Assembly (NCBI GenBank): GCA_019359275.1
Contig: JAHHHP010000051.1
Location: 1 to 40,006, forward strand
Source of the DNA: Myxacorys chilensis ATA2-1-KO14
Lineage (GTDB): Bacteria; Cyanobacteriota; Cyanobacteriia; Leptolyngbyales; Leptolyngbyaceae
DNA: 40,006 nucleotides
Direction of reading: 5' to 3'
A program made the translations under genes and the position numbers. The notes under the pieces are model-generated. The model saw only the letters and a program-made list of their open reading frames with translations, did no database searches and was not told the DNA's origin. Positions 1-8,104 of the stretch are shown piece by piece (within the stretch, counting starts at the first letter, position 1; each line of letters opens with the position of its first letter).

Positions 1-114
1 CTAGCGCGTAAAACCATTTGCTTTTCCAAGTCAATTTTGATGCATGACGTAGTAATTGGGCTATTCATCAATCGATTTGAGTTTGGATTATCGATCTAGG
101 CACTAACAACAGAT

Positions 115-471
115 CTATAGCACTACCAAATTCTCGTCCTCGCCACAATAATATAGGCTCCAATAACTGGGTGCTAGGCTAAAAACGGTGCAGTGAATGA
201 GGTCATTTTCTTCTGATAAGTTTTCTAAACATCGTATTAAGAGTGCGGGCAGGTAATAGCGGTAGCCCTCCGCGCTCAAGTAGCAGAACGATGACCATCT
301 CTCCACAAGAAAGTTTGTGTCAAGATCTATCCAATTTTTTCCTGCAAGTTCCTTTTGAATCTGTTGTTCGCCTATCTCATCGCCTGTAGATGGTCCGATC
401 AAGTCTTCGGGCTTAGGCGTTTCCAAAGTTGAAAACGCCACAAGTACCTCTTGCTCAACCTGGTCAACCAT
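115..471 (-). CDS. DUF6714-like small protein
   Basis: A protein of about 118 residues read from an ATG at 471, preceded by a GGAG ribosome-binding site; the open frame extends to 537 but those 22 extra residues look like upstream sequence. The order of features, an N-terminal VAFSTLETPKPEDL segment, a WxxL segment, then SAEGYRYYLPALLIRCLEN, resembles the DUF6714 family, small proteins of unknown function whose signature is a phrase close to 'GFRYYLPAF'. No signal peptide or membrane segment is visible. It stands alone on the minus strand and its role cannot be inferred from neighbours. Confidence 0.6.
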   Translation of the reverse strand: MVDQVEQEVLVAFSTLETPKPEDLIGPSTGDEIGEQQIQKELAGKNWIDLDTNFLVERWSSFCYLSAEGYRYYLPALLIRCLENLSEENDLIHCTVFSLAPSYWSLYYCGEDENLVVL

Positions 472-650
472 GTTCTCTACTCCACACGTCCACAACTTAG
501 CTGACTTGACCCGACACAACCGAACGCAATAGCCCAACGCTTACGCTCACCAGACACATATTGCCTTTGCTACTTATCTAACCCTGTAGCGCGTTCTGGT
601 TCAGCACTTTCATTAGGCATTCTCAACAATGGCGCTGTTTATTGAGTTTA

Positions 651-1106
651 CTAAGGGAGTATCTGGCTCCAGGGGTCATCATCGAACGACAACAGACGGC
701 TGCCATTCACTAGAGCTACTCCTTCTGTCAGATCAACTATGATTTTAGCAATGCCAAAAACAACATCCGCAGTTTCAGGTACGGGATCATAATCCTCGGT
801 GAAATCCCAACAAATTTCAAAGCGTGCATTACTCTGGCGAACTTGTGAAATGACAGACGAAGGAATTTGATCCAATGCTAGGGCATCAGCCATTTCTTTT
901 GCTTCTTCTTGAACATCCGAATGATGTGTATTTAATGAGATTCGTACTGGTGCCCAGTCATAAAGACCAATGGCAAAATATGGAAATTCGCCTCCCTCTA
1001 CCATCCAAGTGGGATGCTTAGACTGAACTATAGCTATGATTTCCTGACAGCTCATAGACTTAAGTGAGGCGTTGTACACAACATAAACAATGACTTCACT
1101 ACTCAT
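651..1106 (-). CDS. hypothetical protein, 151 aa
   Basis: An intact acidic reading frame of 151 residues with no family I recognise. It starts MSSEVIVYVVYNASLKSMSC and ends in LLSFDDDPWSQILP. Hydrophobic strands alternate with charged helices, as expected of a soluble alpha/beta protein; there is no signal peptide or transmembrane segment. It points the same way as the small gene downstream at 115-471, separated by about 180 bases, so co-transcription is possible but unproven. Immunity-like or SMI1/KNR4-like proteins have a similar size and acidity, but I see no diagnostic motif. Confidence 0.5.
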   Translation of the reverse strand: MSSEVIVYVVYNASLKSMSCQEIIAIVQSKHPTWMVEGGEFPYFAIGLYDWAPVRISLNTHHSDVQEEAKEMADALALDQIPSSVISQVRQSNARFEICWDFTEDYDPVPETADVVFGIAKIIVDLTEGVALVNGSRLLSFDDDPWSQILP

Positions 1107-1236
1107 TGATAATTTTCGATCTGCTGTAGACTATTCCCCAATTATTCCCCAATGTTTAAAGAGCACTCTTATCGCTTCAGCAGATTAAGGTAGCCGGACT
1201 ATGGATCCTTCTGGCTCACTTCACTCGATCGCAGGT

Positions 1237-1467
1237 TTTGTTCTTGATCAACATCCATTTGTTCTTAATGCGATCGCACTAAGAACAGATCAACGTACTT
1301 CAATAACCTACGTTTATTCGTTAAGAACAAAAGTTTCCATTTATGTTATCGATGGACTAAGGTTTGTTCTTAATGCTCAAACTTTTGTTCTTAATGCTCA
1401 AACTTTTGTTCTTAATATTCGAGCTTTTGTTCTTAATGCTCAAACTTTTGTTCTTAACGTTCCAACT
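1237..1467 (+). repeat. 21-bp tandem repeat block (TTTGTTCTTAATG type)
   Basis: Five contiguous 21-bp units run from 1363 to 1467, each beginning TTTGTTCTTAA; three are identical and two have a few changes. Two more units in perfect 21-bp register lie at 1237-1278, and an inverted partial copy (TTAAGAACAAAAG) lies at about 1321-1333. The period is a multiple of three, so one frame stays open (1201-1560) and would encode FVLNAQT heptads. No ribosome-binding site or family resemblance supports translation, so I treat it as an intergenic repeat. Confidence 0.75.
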
Positions 1468-1579
1468 TTTGCAATTTTTCCAGTACAACTACTGATCAGA
1501 CCCGCACATCATTTATTAAACAATGCAAAAAATCTACGGATTCTGCTCTCCCAACATTAACTGCAATTTTGCTAATCAG

Positions 1580-2053
1580 TTACTGTTGATCAGCGCCAGG
1601 GAAGAAAGCAGCATCTAGAATCTGCTCTAGTGTGTAAGGACAGTGGTTAGGAAAGGTGTCATAATCCAAATCCGTTTCACGAACCGCTAAATCTAAGCCT
1701 AATTCGTAAGCAATGTCTATTGCTTCAGCAAGATAGGGCTTGAGGCTAGGATTTTCTTGTAACACAAGCTGCGCTCTCCTTCGCTGTTCTCGAATCGTGA
1801 CAAACTAACTTTTAGAACGACGCTCAGATTGAAATTCCCACTTCAATAGATGCCCTAGCAGAACTCCTAAGCGATTTCGCAATTCCTGCCGTTCTTGTCT
1901 GCCTAACGACTCAATTTCCTCCACCAAATTTGGAATGTCGAGACATTCCCATGCGCCTTTGTGTAGCAGTTTGGCTTGCTCTTGTGTCCAAGCATAGAAG
2001 TCCGATTCATACAGACCAGCCGTTGCAGTGTCGGCATTGAGTTCTGTTGCCAT
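1580..2053 (-). pseudogene. DUF29 family gene interrupted by in-frame TAG
   Basis: The two halves join in one frame into a typical cyanobacterial DUF29 protein of about 150 residues: an N-terminal part with LYESDFYAWTQEQAKLL, NLVEEIESLGRQERQEL and LLGHLLKWEF, and a C-terminal part with LQENPSLKPYLAEAIDIAYE and FPNHCPYTLEQILDAAFFPG. They are separated by a TAG at 1805-1807, just after ERRSKS, where family members as I recall them have a Trp. A single TGG-to-TAG change explains the break; no frameshift is needed. Start taken at the ATG of MATELN with GGAG upstream; an ATG four codons earlier is possible. DUF29 function is unknown. It is either a recent pseudogene or read through at low level. 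Confidence 0.8.
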
Positions 2054-2218
2054 AGCTGACTCCACTCGATAGTGATATCGTAGCGCCGGAACTACCTATC
2101 GAGCGTGTAGGTTTAAGTTAACCTCAAGTATCCACGAAACCTTTGGCACTTGATATTTGCGGTTAATATTTGAGCAATTGATATTTGACCAATGAATTCA
2201 CGCTATTTTGCAAAACAG

Positions 2219-2259
2219 CAGCATCTCTCCTGTCACTGATCATGGCAGGAGAGATGCTG
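2219..2259 (-). terminator. hairpin terminator after the PhoX-like gene
   Basis: A perfect 14-bp stem (2219-2232 with 2246-2259; arm CAGCATCTCTCCTG) with a 13-base loop lies 20 bases past the stop codon of the minus-strand DUF839 gene. On the minus strand it is followed by CTGTTTTG, a short U-run a few bases from the stem, so termination is likely but not textbook. Confidence 0.6.
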
Positions 2260-2278
2260 GCGCTACAACAATTTGGCT

Positions 2279-3613
2279 TTATGCGCCTCGTTGAGACTTC
2301 CAAGGCCCCCGAATGGCGAACGTGATGCCTGGGGTTTGGATATTGGCAAATAAAGTTTTACCATCCGGCGAGAAACAGGCTCCCGCAAACTCACTATCGT
2401 TGATGGCATTTCTTGCCAGACGATAGAGTTGCCCCTCAGAAGTGATGCCTACTAGGAACTGCTCCGCATCGCCATCTTCGCAAATAATCAGATCGCCATG
2501 GGGTGCCACAACAATATTGTCAGGACCATCGAGTTCGTCTTTCGATCGCGCCTCAACAAACAGTTCGATCGTCTCCCGCTCAGGAATATAGCGCCAAACT
2601 TGACCAGCCCCGTTCGGTCTGCCATTGGAGTCAACAGAGCCACCGTTGGTACAACAGAAGTAAATTTCACCGTTGCCGTACCACATGCCTTCTCCACGAG
2701 CAAACTGAGCAGCGCCCTTACTAAACCCTTCTACCCGTACCGTATCGGTTGCGGGGTTTGGATCAGTAATGGTCACCCATTCCACTGGCATTGGTTGACG
2801 CTTGGGAACGCCTGAAAAGGTTTTTGCCTGCGGCATACCCTTAATCACTAGCGCTTGCAGAGTGCCGCCTGCACTCAACTGACCGGGCCGAGTTGGGACA
2901 AAGCGGTAGATCAAACTATCTCGTTGATCTTCAGTTTCATAAACAATTCCGGTTCTCGGATCAACTGCGATCGCTTCGTGGTTAAACCGTCCCATTGCAA
3001 CTAATGGCACCGGATCGACAGGAGCGCCTGCGTTGCTCGGAACCTCAAAGTTATAGCCATGAGCCTGCATCACATTGTTCGCGCTGCCCGGTGTATTGGT
3101 TGCTGGAGTCGAAGTATTTTCTTCGCAAGTAATCCATGATCCCCAAGGAGTCGGACCTCCTGCACAGTTGCGGTACGTGCCGCTTAGCGACGCATAGTGA
3201 TTGATCAGCTCACCATTTGGCCCGATCTGTAGTGTGGTTGTCCCTCCTTTGCAAGCAGAATCGTAAGGACGAGGACCCACCACTTGGGTTGCAGAATTTG
3301 GACTCAATTCGTGGTTGCGAACCAGAATGACTGTGTTTTGAGGACCGGGGAAAGCTGCCATGCCATCATGACCACCCGGTACGGGAGAACCATCGCTCAT
3401 GGTCTCGCCTGTTCGTGAAAAAGCGCGGTACTGAAACCCTCTTGGCAAATCTAATAAGCCGTTTGGATCACGTATGAGGTCTCCGTATCCTCCCCCAAAT
3501 ACTGATTGCCCATTTGCTCTTCTTGTATAGAGCGCCTCTAAAGGAGACATCATCAATGTGCTAGCAGCACTTGCTCCTGCTAAGGTGAAAAACTTCCGTC
3601 GTGATAGTTGCAT
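2279..3613 (-). CDS. PhoX/DUF839 family phosphatase, Tat-exported
   Basis: A 444-residue protein with a twin-arginine signal at its N-terminus (LSRRKFFTLAGAS, residues 3-15), so it is predicted to be folded in the cytoplasm and exported to the periplasm. The body matches the DUF839/PhoX family: GGHDGMAAF, RNHELSPN, WGSWITCEEN (the family hallmark), RFNHEAIAVDPRTG followed by YETEDQ, and a late PHGDLIICEDGD. PhoX enzymes are metal-dependent phosphomonoesterases that release phosphate from organic esters; many cyanobacterial DUF839 paralogues have not been tested. The length is shorter than some PhoX proteins. It appears to be monocistronic, with a hairpin behind it and a possible Pho-box-like region upstream. 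Family assignment is secure; the exact substrate is inference. Confidence 0.85.
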   Translation of the reverse strand: MQLSRRKFFTLAGASAASTLMMSPLEALYTRRANGQSVFGGGYGDLIRDPNGLLDLPRGFQYRAFSRTGETMSDGSPVPGGHDGMAAFPGPQNTVILVRNHELSPNSATQVVGPRPYDSACKGGTTTLQIGPNGELINHYASLSGTYRNCAGGPTPWGSWITCEENTSTPATNTPGSANNVMQAHGYNFEVPSNAGAPVDPVPLVAMGRFNHEAIAVDPRTGIVYETEDQRDSLIYRFVPTRPGQLSAGGTLQALVIKGMPQAKTFSGVPKRQPMPVEWVTITDPNPATDTVRVEGFSKGAAQFARGEGMWYGNGEIYFCCTNGGSVDSNGRPNGAGQVWRYIPERETIELFVEARSKDELDGPDNIVVAPHGDLIICEDGDAEQFLVGITSEGQLYRLARNAINDSEFAGACFSPDGKTLFANIQTPGITFAIRGPWKSQRGA

Positions 3614-3670
3614 CGGCTTTTAGATACATATGTAACCAAAAGGAAGCTTACTGGGCTTGCATGAAGACCA

Positions 3671-3709
3671 AACTAAGGTTGGTTTAACGTCCTGTAGGGT
3701 TAACTTAAT
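3671..3709 (-). promoter_or_regulatory. possible Pho-box-like TTAA repeats upstream of PhoX-like gene
   Basis: Read on the minus strand, about 60-95 bases before the phosphatase start, several TTAA cores occur close together: CATTAAG, GTTAACC, GTTAAACC, then CTTAG 11 bases on. Cyanobacterial Pho boxes are 8-bp direct repeats close to CTTAACCT with 3-base spacers. Only part of the spacing fits 11 bases, so this is a weak candidate supported mainly by the gene it precedes. Confidence 0.25.
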
Positions 3710-4019
3710 GTCTTGTTATAGTTTTCTGGTCGCTGCTGAGGATTAATTTCAACGACTCGTGGCGATCGGCTAATCTGGATCGCTTGCTGCTCCATTTGTG
3801 CAAGCCTGTTCGTTTTCTACAAGAGTATTCTTCTAGACAGTGTTTGTAGGTTAAGACAATTGGCGATGTTGCTGTAATTGGACACAAAGCTTTACATCTT
3901 GCTTACTCAGCCTTCTCTCGTCAAGCAAACGCGATCGCGGACTGGTATTGACTACTAACCCACAATATTCAAATCGCTGCCACCCTGTAAACGCAGGATA
4001 ATTATCATCATTAAACAAA

Positions 4020-4064
4020 AAGTTTCTGCCTAATATCCTCAAAAAGGATATTAGGCAGAAACTT
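4020..4064 (-). terminator. 20-bp perfect hairpin terminator
   Basis: The arms 4020-4039 and 4045-4064 are perfectly complementary over 20 bp around a 5-base loop (CAAAA). On the minus strand the stem is followed by TTTTTG. It lies about 75 bases past the stop of the minus-strand gene at 4137-5588 and has the form of a rho-independent terminator. Confidence 0.75.
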
Positions 4065-4136
4065 AGAAATCGAATTAAGCTTTCCGCCGATTCGCTACGC
4101 CACTCCGAAGGAAACGCTTTACAAAACTCCGCTTGA

Positions 4137-5588
4137 CTAGAAAATACTCTGCGACGAAACAAGCTGGGGCTGAGTAGCAAGATTCAGATCATTCTTGCCA
4201 GCAATAGAGATGAGATCTTGAGTCAGCAGTCGAGAAGCTCCCAACACGACATCCGTTCCATTCTCCAAAGCATTGTCCTTGCCATGACGCATCTTAATCT
4301 TGGTGTCTGCTCGGAAGATTCCCTCTGTGCCATCGGTAAAATCGACGCTGAAGGCAATCTGACCTGCATCATTGAGTCCGCGCAATTGCACTTGTTGCAC
4401 GACTGAACCTCCGAGCGACTCTCCTGGCGCAATCACCTGTTCGGTTACAGAACCAACTCGGGCAAAAATTCCCGTTGATGACCCAAGTTGTCCGGGTTGA
4501 AACACAATCACACCCGAATTGTTGATCAGGGCGTTGGCAGCGATGCGATCGCTAATTTGAGTAATCGTCCCTTGATCCAGTAGAAACAGTCCTGATTGAT
4601 TGGCGGTTGAACCCGAAAACAGAATCGACCCGCCATCATTCACCGTGAACGAAACCACATCCAATCGCTGATCCGAAACCCGCACCGGCTCGGTTGCTCC
4701 TGGATCAAAGCGATAGATATTATTGGCATCGACTTCTGTTCGGTTTCCAAAGGCATCTCCCGATCGCGCAAAAAACGCTGTGCCTGCATCATTTAAAACC
4801 GGAGAAAAAACTTGTTCTTTGAAAGGTAGCAATGGAGACGAACTTGATTGCGCCAAGGTTTTGCCGTCAAACACAATTGATGTATTTTCAATGATGCGTG
4901 GCGTCTCTAACCTAGTGTCGAGTTGGGCTAGAGTCTGTCCGCGATCGTTAATTTGCAGATTACTAAACGTATTTGTTTGAGAAAAGCCTGCTCCAATAGA
5001 TCCCGACGCCTCAAAAACTCGATCAAGGGTTCCATCAGGTTGACTCAGAAACAATCGATCAGAGACGAATCCGCTACCAGGCAAATTAAACTTCCCACCT
5101 GCATCAAACAGAACATTACCCGCATCACTCAACGCAAGGCTACCAGCAAAGTTGTAAGTTCCCACGCTGCCAGGTGGAACTTGAGAGGGGAGATCTGTAA
5201 AGGAAGTAGAGAGGGTTTGCAAATCGACGACGGTTTTCGTAGTTTTGCCATCACTGGTAAACAGTCCCGTAATTCTCGATGAGTTTTCATTTCCGGCAGC
5301 AAACGCAACTAGCCCATTATCGTTAAGGTCAAAATCGCCAAAGTTGGTAAATTGACCGCTTTGCAGATCGGCGATCGTTCTAATTTTTCCACCACTGCTT
5401 GTAAAAATGCCTGTGATTTTCGATGCATCGTTGCTCGTAGAGAAGGCAACGAGTCCATCATCGTTTAATAGAACATTATCGAAGTTTGTGAAGCCATCTT
5501 TTGAATCAGCAATCTCTTTGAATTTGAACTTAATTTGAGTCGCAGATGGAGAATTAGATTGTGCAAGAACGTCGGTAAATGTCAACAT
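4137..5588 (-). CDS. DUF7453-like repetitive beta protein
   Basis: A 483-residue protein built from repeats of about 50-60 residues, each with an 'LND(D/N)GxVAF' or 'INDRGQ' turn followed by a 'GIF' or 'GLF' strand (for example VLLNDDGLVAFST, DLNDNGLVAFAAG, LSDAGNVLFDAG, LNDAGTAFFARSG, LINNSGVIVFQPG, LNDAGQIAFSVDF). This pattern is typical of DUF7453-type, probably beta-propeller-like proteins found in cyanobacteria, often secreted with a C-terminal anchor. Here the start codon gives MLTFTDVLAQ with no clear signal peptide, and the C-terminus has no anchor, so the copy may lack its export signals or begin elsewhere. Function is unknown. The region upstream is long and AT-rich. Confidence 0.65.
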   Translation of the reverse strand: MLTFTDVLAQSNSPSATQIKFKFKEIADSKDGFTNFDNVLLNDDGLVAFSTSNDASKITGIFTSSGGKIRTIADLQSGQFTNFGDFDLNDNGLVAFAAGNENSSRITGLFTSDGKTTKTVVDLQTLSTSFTDLPSQVPPGSVGTYNFAGSLALSDAGNVLFDAGGKFNLPGSGFVSDRLFLSQPDGTLDRVFEASGSIGAGFSQTNTFSNLQINDRGQTLAQLDTRLETPRIIENTSIVFDGKTLAQSSSSPLLPFKEQVFSPVLNDAGTAFFARSGDAFGNRTEVDANNIYRFDPGATEPVRVSDQRLDVVSFTVNDGGSILFSGSTANQSGLFLLDQGTITQISDRIAANALINNSGVIVFQPGQLGSSTGIFARVGSVTEQVIAPGESLGGSVVQQVQLRGLNDAGQIAFSVDFTDGTEGIFRADTKIKMRHGKDNALENGTDVVLGASRLLTQDLISIAGKNDLNLATQPQLVSSQSIF

Positions 5589-6125
5589 GGTTAATAGAAT
5601 GAGTAGGATTATAACGCAAGCAAAATAAACCTACAAGCGCACTTACATTAGCCGATTGCGCCTGTATCGAAGCTTTAGGGAACTTATCTTGATAAAAATC
5701 TGTAATTAAATATTAGAATAATTGCGTTAACATTACAGACTGAGTTGATGATTGTTTAAATAACTCTCTTCAAATTCTCTTCATATAACCTTTATTTAGA
5801 CAGCGCAATTAGCTTTACCAAACTGTGAAGAATGTCTGCTAACTATACTTATGTTTTTAACAAAAAACAGTGTTAGTTTTCTTGGTGTTTGTAGCAAATT
5901 ACAACCGCCGAACTAAGTATAAAAAACTACGTTGTCACTGAACAAATTGCTGATTCTAAAGCCTTGAGTTTGAGCACTTGAATTTATTTTGATTCGCTCT
6001 CCTAAAAAATCACTGAGCTTTAAATCACACTTAAATCTCAGCAATCCCTACTAGAAGAATTGAGCCATTAAAATAGTCCTGTGTAATCAACTGTAATCAA
6101 CTGTAATCAACCCTTCATCCTGCGA
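5589..6125. other. AT-rich intergenic region with three 10-bp repeats
   Basis: About 540 bases between a minus-strand gene and a plus-strand gene, hence carrying two divergent promoters. No gene is visible. Three nearly perfect direct 10-mers (CTGTAATCAA; the first begins GT) lie back to back at 6081-6110, only 15 bases before the aldo/keto reductase start codon. Confidence 0.6.
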
Positions 6126-7307
6126 ATGCTGTACCGCCGCTTTGGACGCACTAATCTTCAAATGCCCGTCTTCTCTTGCGGGGGAATGCGCTATCAATAC
6201 AAATGGCAAGATGTCCCCGATCGCGACATTCCGCCCGACAATCAAGCCAACCTCGAAGCCACAATTCGTCGAGCCTTTGACTTAGGCATTCATCACATCG
6301 AAACGGCTCGCGGCTATGGTTCATCCGAACAGCAGCTTGGCAAAATCCTGCCGAAACTGCCGCGTGAAAATCTGATCGCTCAAACCAAGATTTCACCTAA
6401 ACCCAATCCCAAAGAATTCTTAGAAAATTTTGAGCGATCGCTTTCTCTTCTCAAACTCGACCACGTTGATCTCCTTGGCATCCACGGCATTAACTTACCC
6501 GAGCATCTCGACTGGTGCATTCGTCCGGGTGGTTGTCTCGCTGCCGTCCGCAAACTTCAAGACCAAGGCAAAGTTCGCTTCGTTGGCTTCTCGACTCACG
6601 GACCCACCGATGTCATTGTCAAAGCGATCGAGACGAACCAATTCGATTACGTCAATCTGCACTGGTACTACATCAATCAGCAAAACTGGGCAGCCATTGA
6701 AGCCGCTAATCAGCGCGATATGGGCGTCTTCATCATCAGCCCCTCGAATAAAGGCGGGAACCTATTTAACCCGCCGCCTCGGTTAGTTGAGCTATGCGAT
6801 CCGCTCAGTCCGCTTGTGTTTAACGATCTGTTTTGCCTCAGTCATCCGCAAGTGCATACGCTTAGCGTTGGCGCAGCGCGACCCAGCGATTTTGATGAAC
6901 ATTTGAAGATGTTAGACTTGCTGCATCAAGCAGATGAACTCTTACCACCGATTATTGAGCGATTAGAAGACGCCGCGATCGCACGCCTTGGCAAAGACTG
7001 GTATCTCAACTGGCAAACCGGACTGCCCAATGTCAATGAAACGCCAGGACGGTTAAACCTTTCAGCGGTGCTGTGGCTTAGAAACCTTGTGATCGCTTAT
7101 GACCTCGTAGACTATGCCAAGATGCGCTACAACCTTTTAGGACAAGCCGATCATTGGTTTCCTGGCGCACGCATCGATCAAATTGATCCTGACGCCTTGC
7201 GTCCTTACCTCATCAACAGTCCCTTTGCCGATCAAATTCCAGATGTGCTACGAGAAACACACGAGCTATTGGGCGGTGAAGCTGTAAAACGATTGTCTCA
7301 ACAATAA
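6126..7307 (+). CDS. aldo/keto reductase family protein
   Basis: A 393-residue protein with the aldo/keto reductase barrel in its N-terminal 280 residues: MLYRRFGRTNLQMPVFSCGG at the start, ETARGYGSSEQQLGKIL as the catalytic Asp/Tyr region, LIAQTKISP carrying the Lys, and VDLLGIHGIN carrying the His, followed by GKVRFVGFSTHG. Of the D-Y-K-H tetrad, Tyr, Lys and His are present, but the Asp position is Glu (IETARGYG). The C-terminal ~110 residues are an extension seen in larger cyanobacterial members; I see no Cys cluster for a 4Fe-4S centre. Family members reduce carbonyls with NAD(P)H; the substrate is unknown. The last 16 bases, including the stop codon, are tandemly duplicated just downstream. 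Confidence 0.85.
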   Translation: MLYRRFGRTNLQMPVFSCGGMRYQYKWQDVPDRDIPPDNQANLEATIRRAFDLGIHHIETARGYGSSEQQLGKILPKLPRENLIAQTKISPKPNPKEFLENFERSLSLLKLDHVDLLGIHGINLPEHLDWCIRPGGCLAAVRKLQDQGKVRFVGFSTHGPTDVIVKAIETNQFDYVNLHWYYINQQNWAAIEAANQRDMGVFIISPSNKGGNLFNPPPRLVELCDPLSPLVFNDLFCLSHPQVHTLSVGAARPSDFDEHLKMLDLLHQADELLPPIIERLEDAAIARLGKDWYLNWQTGLPNVNETPGRLNLSAVLWLRNLVIAYDLVDYAKMRYNLLGQADHWFPGARIDQIDPDALRPYLINSPFADQIPDVLRETHELLGGEAVKRLSQQ

Positions 7308-7325
7308 ACTGTCTCAACAATAAAC
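7294..7325 (+). repeat. 16-bp tandem duplication over a stop codon
   Basis: TGTCTCAACAATAAAC occurs twice back to back (7294-7309 and 7310-7325). The first copy contains the TAA stop of the aldo/keto reductase gene. Confidence 0.9.
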
Positions 7326-7555
7326 GAATAAAAAAGAATAACAAGCAGCATCTGAGATTCAGGGTATTCTCACTTATTTGCTACGTGGTTTTTCGTTACA
7401 TGGTTAGAAAAATCGGTTACATGCTTTATCCTATTCAAGAAGCGCTTGTCGCCAGCGATCGCGACAAAGTGCTTAACTGATCATCCGCAACGGAAAGCTT
7501 CTTGCTAAAGTAAGAAGACTCCGCCCAAGCGGTACTTCTACTGCCCTCATTTCTT

Positions 7556-8104
7556 GTGATTGCGATCTACCCCGGAAGCTTTGACCCGATTACCTTTGGT
7601 CACCTCGACATTATCAAACGAGGGGCACATTTTTGCGATCGCGTCATTGTTGCCGTGCTTCGCAATCCCAACAAAACACCGCTTTTCACCGTTGAAGAAC
7701 GGCTTGCTCAAATTCGATTAACCACCCGACACCTACCCAATGTAGAAGTAGACAGCTTTGAAGGGCTGACCGTCACCTATGCTCAGAGACAGGGCGCAAC
7801 GGCTCTCCTGCGTGGACTCCGAGCCGTCTCAGACTTTGAGATGGAATTACAGATGGCGCACACCAATAAAACGCTGTCAACTCAACTAGAGACTGTCTTC
7901 TTAGCTACCTCTAATGAGTATAGTTTTCTCAGTAGTAGTGTGGTCAAAGAGATTGCCCGCTTTGGAGGTCCCATAGACCACCTGGTTCCTAAACACGTTG
8001 CCGAAAGTATATACCGATGCTACGCCAAGACTCATCCAGTATCAGCCCTGACGGAACCCACACCAGCGGAAACCGAGCCACCCACCCGGATGCTGCACGA
8101 GTAG
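7556..8104 (+). CDS. coaD: phosphopantetheine adenylyltransferase CoaD
   Basis: Catalyses the penultimate step of coenzyme A synthesis, joining 4'-phosphopantetheine and ATP to give dephospho-CoA. The nucleotidyltransferase signature is clear: YPGSFDPITFGHLDII (residues 4-19, with the T/HxGH-type motif), RGLRAVSDFEMELQMAHTNK, and NEYSFLSSSVVKEIARFGG near residues 120-140. The start is GTG at 7556, placed because MIAIYPGSFDP is the family's normal N-terminus. The protein has 182 residues, about 20 more than usual; the excess is a low-complexity Pro/Thr/Glu tail encoded where the next gene may already begin in another frame. Confidence 0.95.
   Translation: MIAIYPGSFDPITFGHLDIIKRGAHFCDRVIVAVLRNPNKTPLFTVEERLAQIRLTTRHLPNVEVDSFEGLTVTYAQRQGATALLRGLRAVSDFEMELQMAHTNKTLSTQLETVFLATSNEYSFLSSSVVKEIARFGGPIDHLVPKHVAESIYRCYAKTHPVSALTEPTPAETEPPTRMLHE

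Larger units (their letters stand above)
3614..4136. other. intergenic region between PhoX-like and DUF7453-like genes
   Basis: About 520 bases without a gene I can support. It contains the possible Pho-box region near 3671-3709, a HIP1 site near 3930, and the strong hairpin at 4020-4064. Around 4080-4125 there is a stretch (GATTCGCTACGCCACTCCG, then GGAAACGC) that resembles intergenic repeats common in cyanobacteria. A minus-strand open frame through 3851-4180 overlaps the end of the next gene and has no recognisable family. Confidence 0.5.

Noticed and set aside
1201..1560. 119-residue open frame with FVLNAQT heptads through the 21-bp repeat block
   Set aside because: The frame is open because 21 is a multiple of three; there is no ribosome-binding site, and the non-repeat parts resemble no protein.
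3851..4180. Minus-strand open frame overlapping the end of the DUF7453-like gene
   Set aside because: It crosses the terminator hairpin and overlaps a supported gene; no family or ribosome-binding site.
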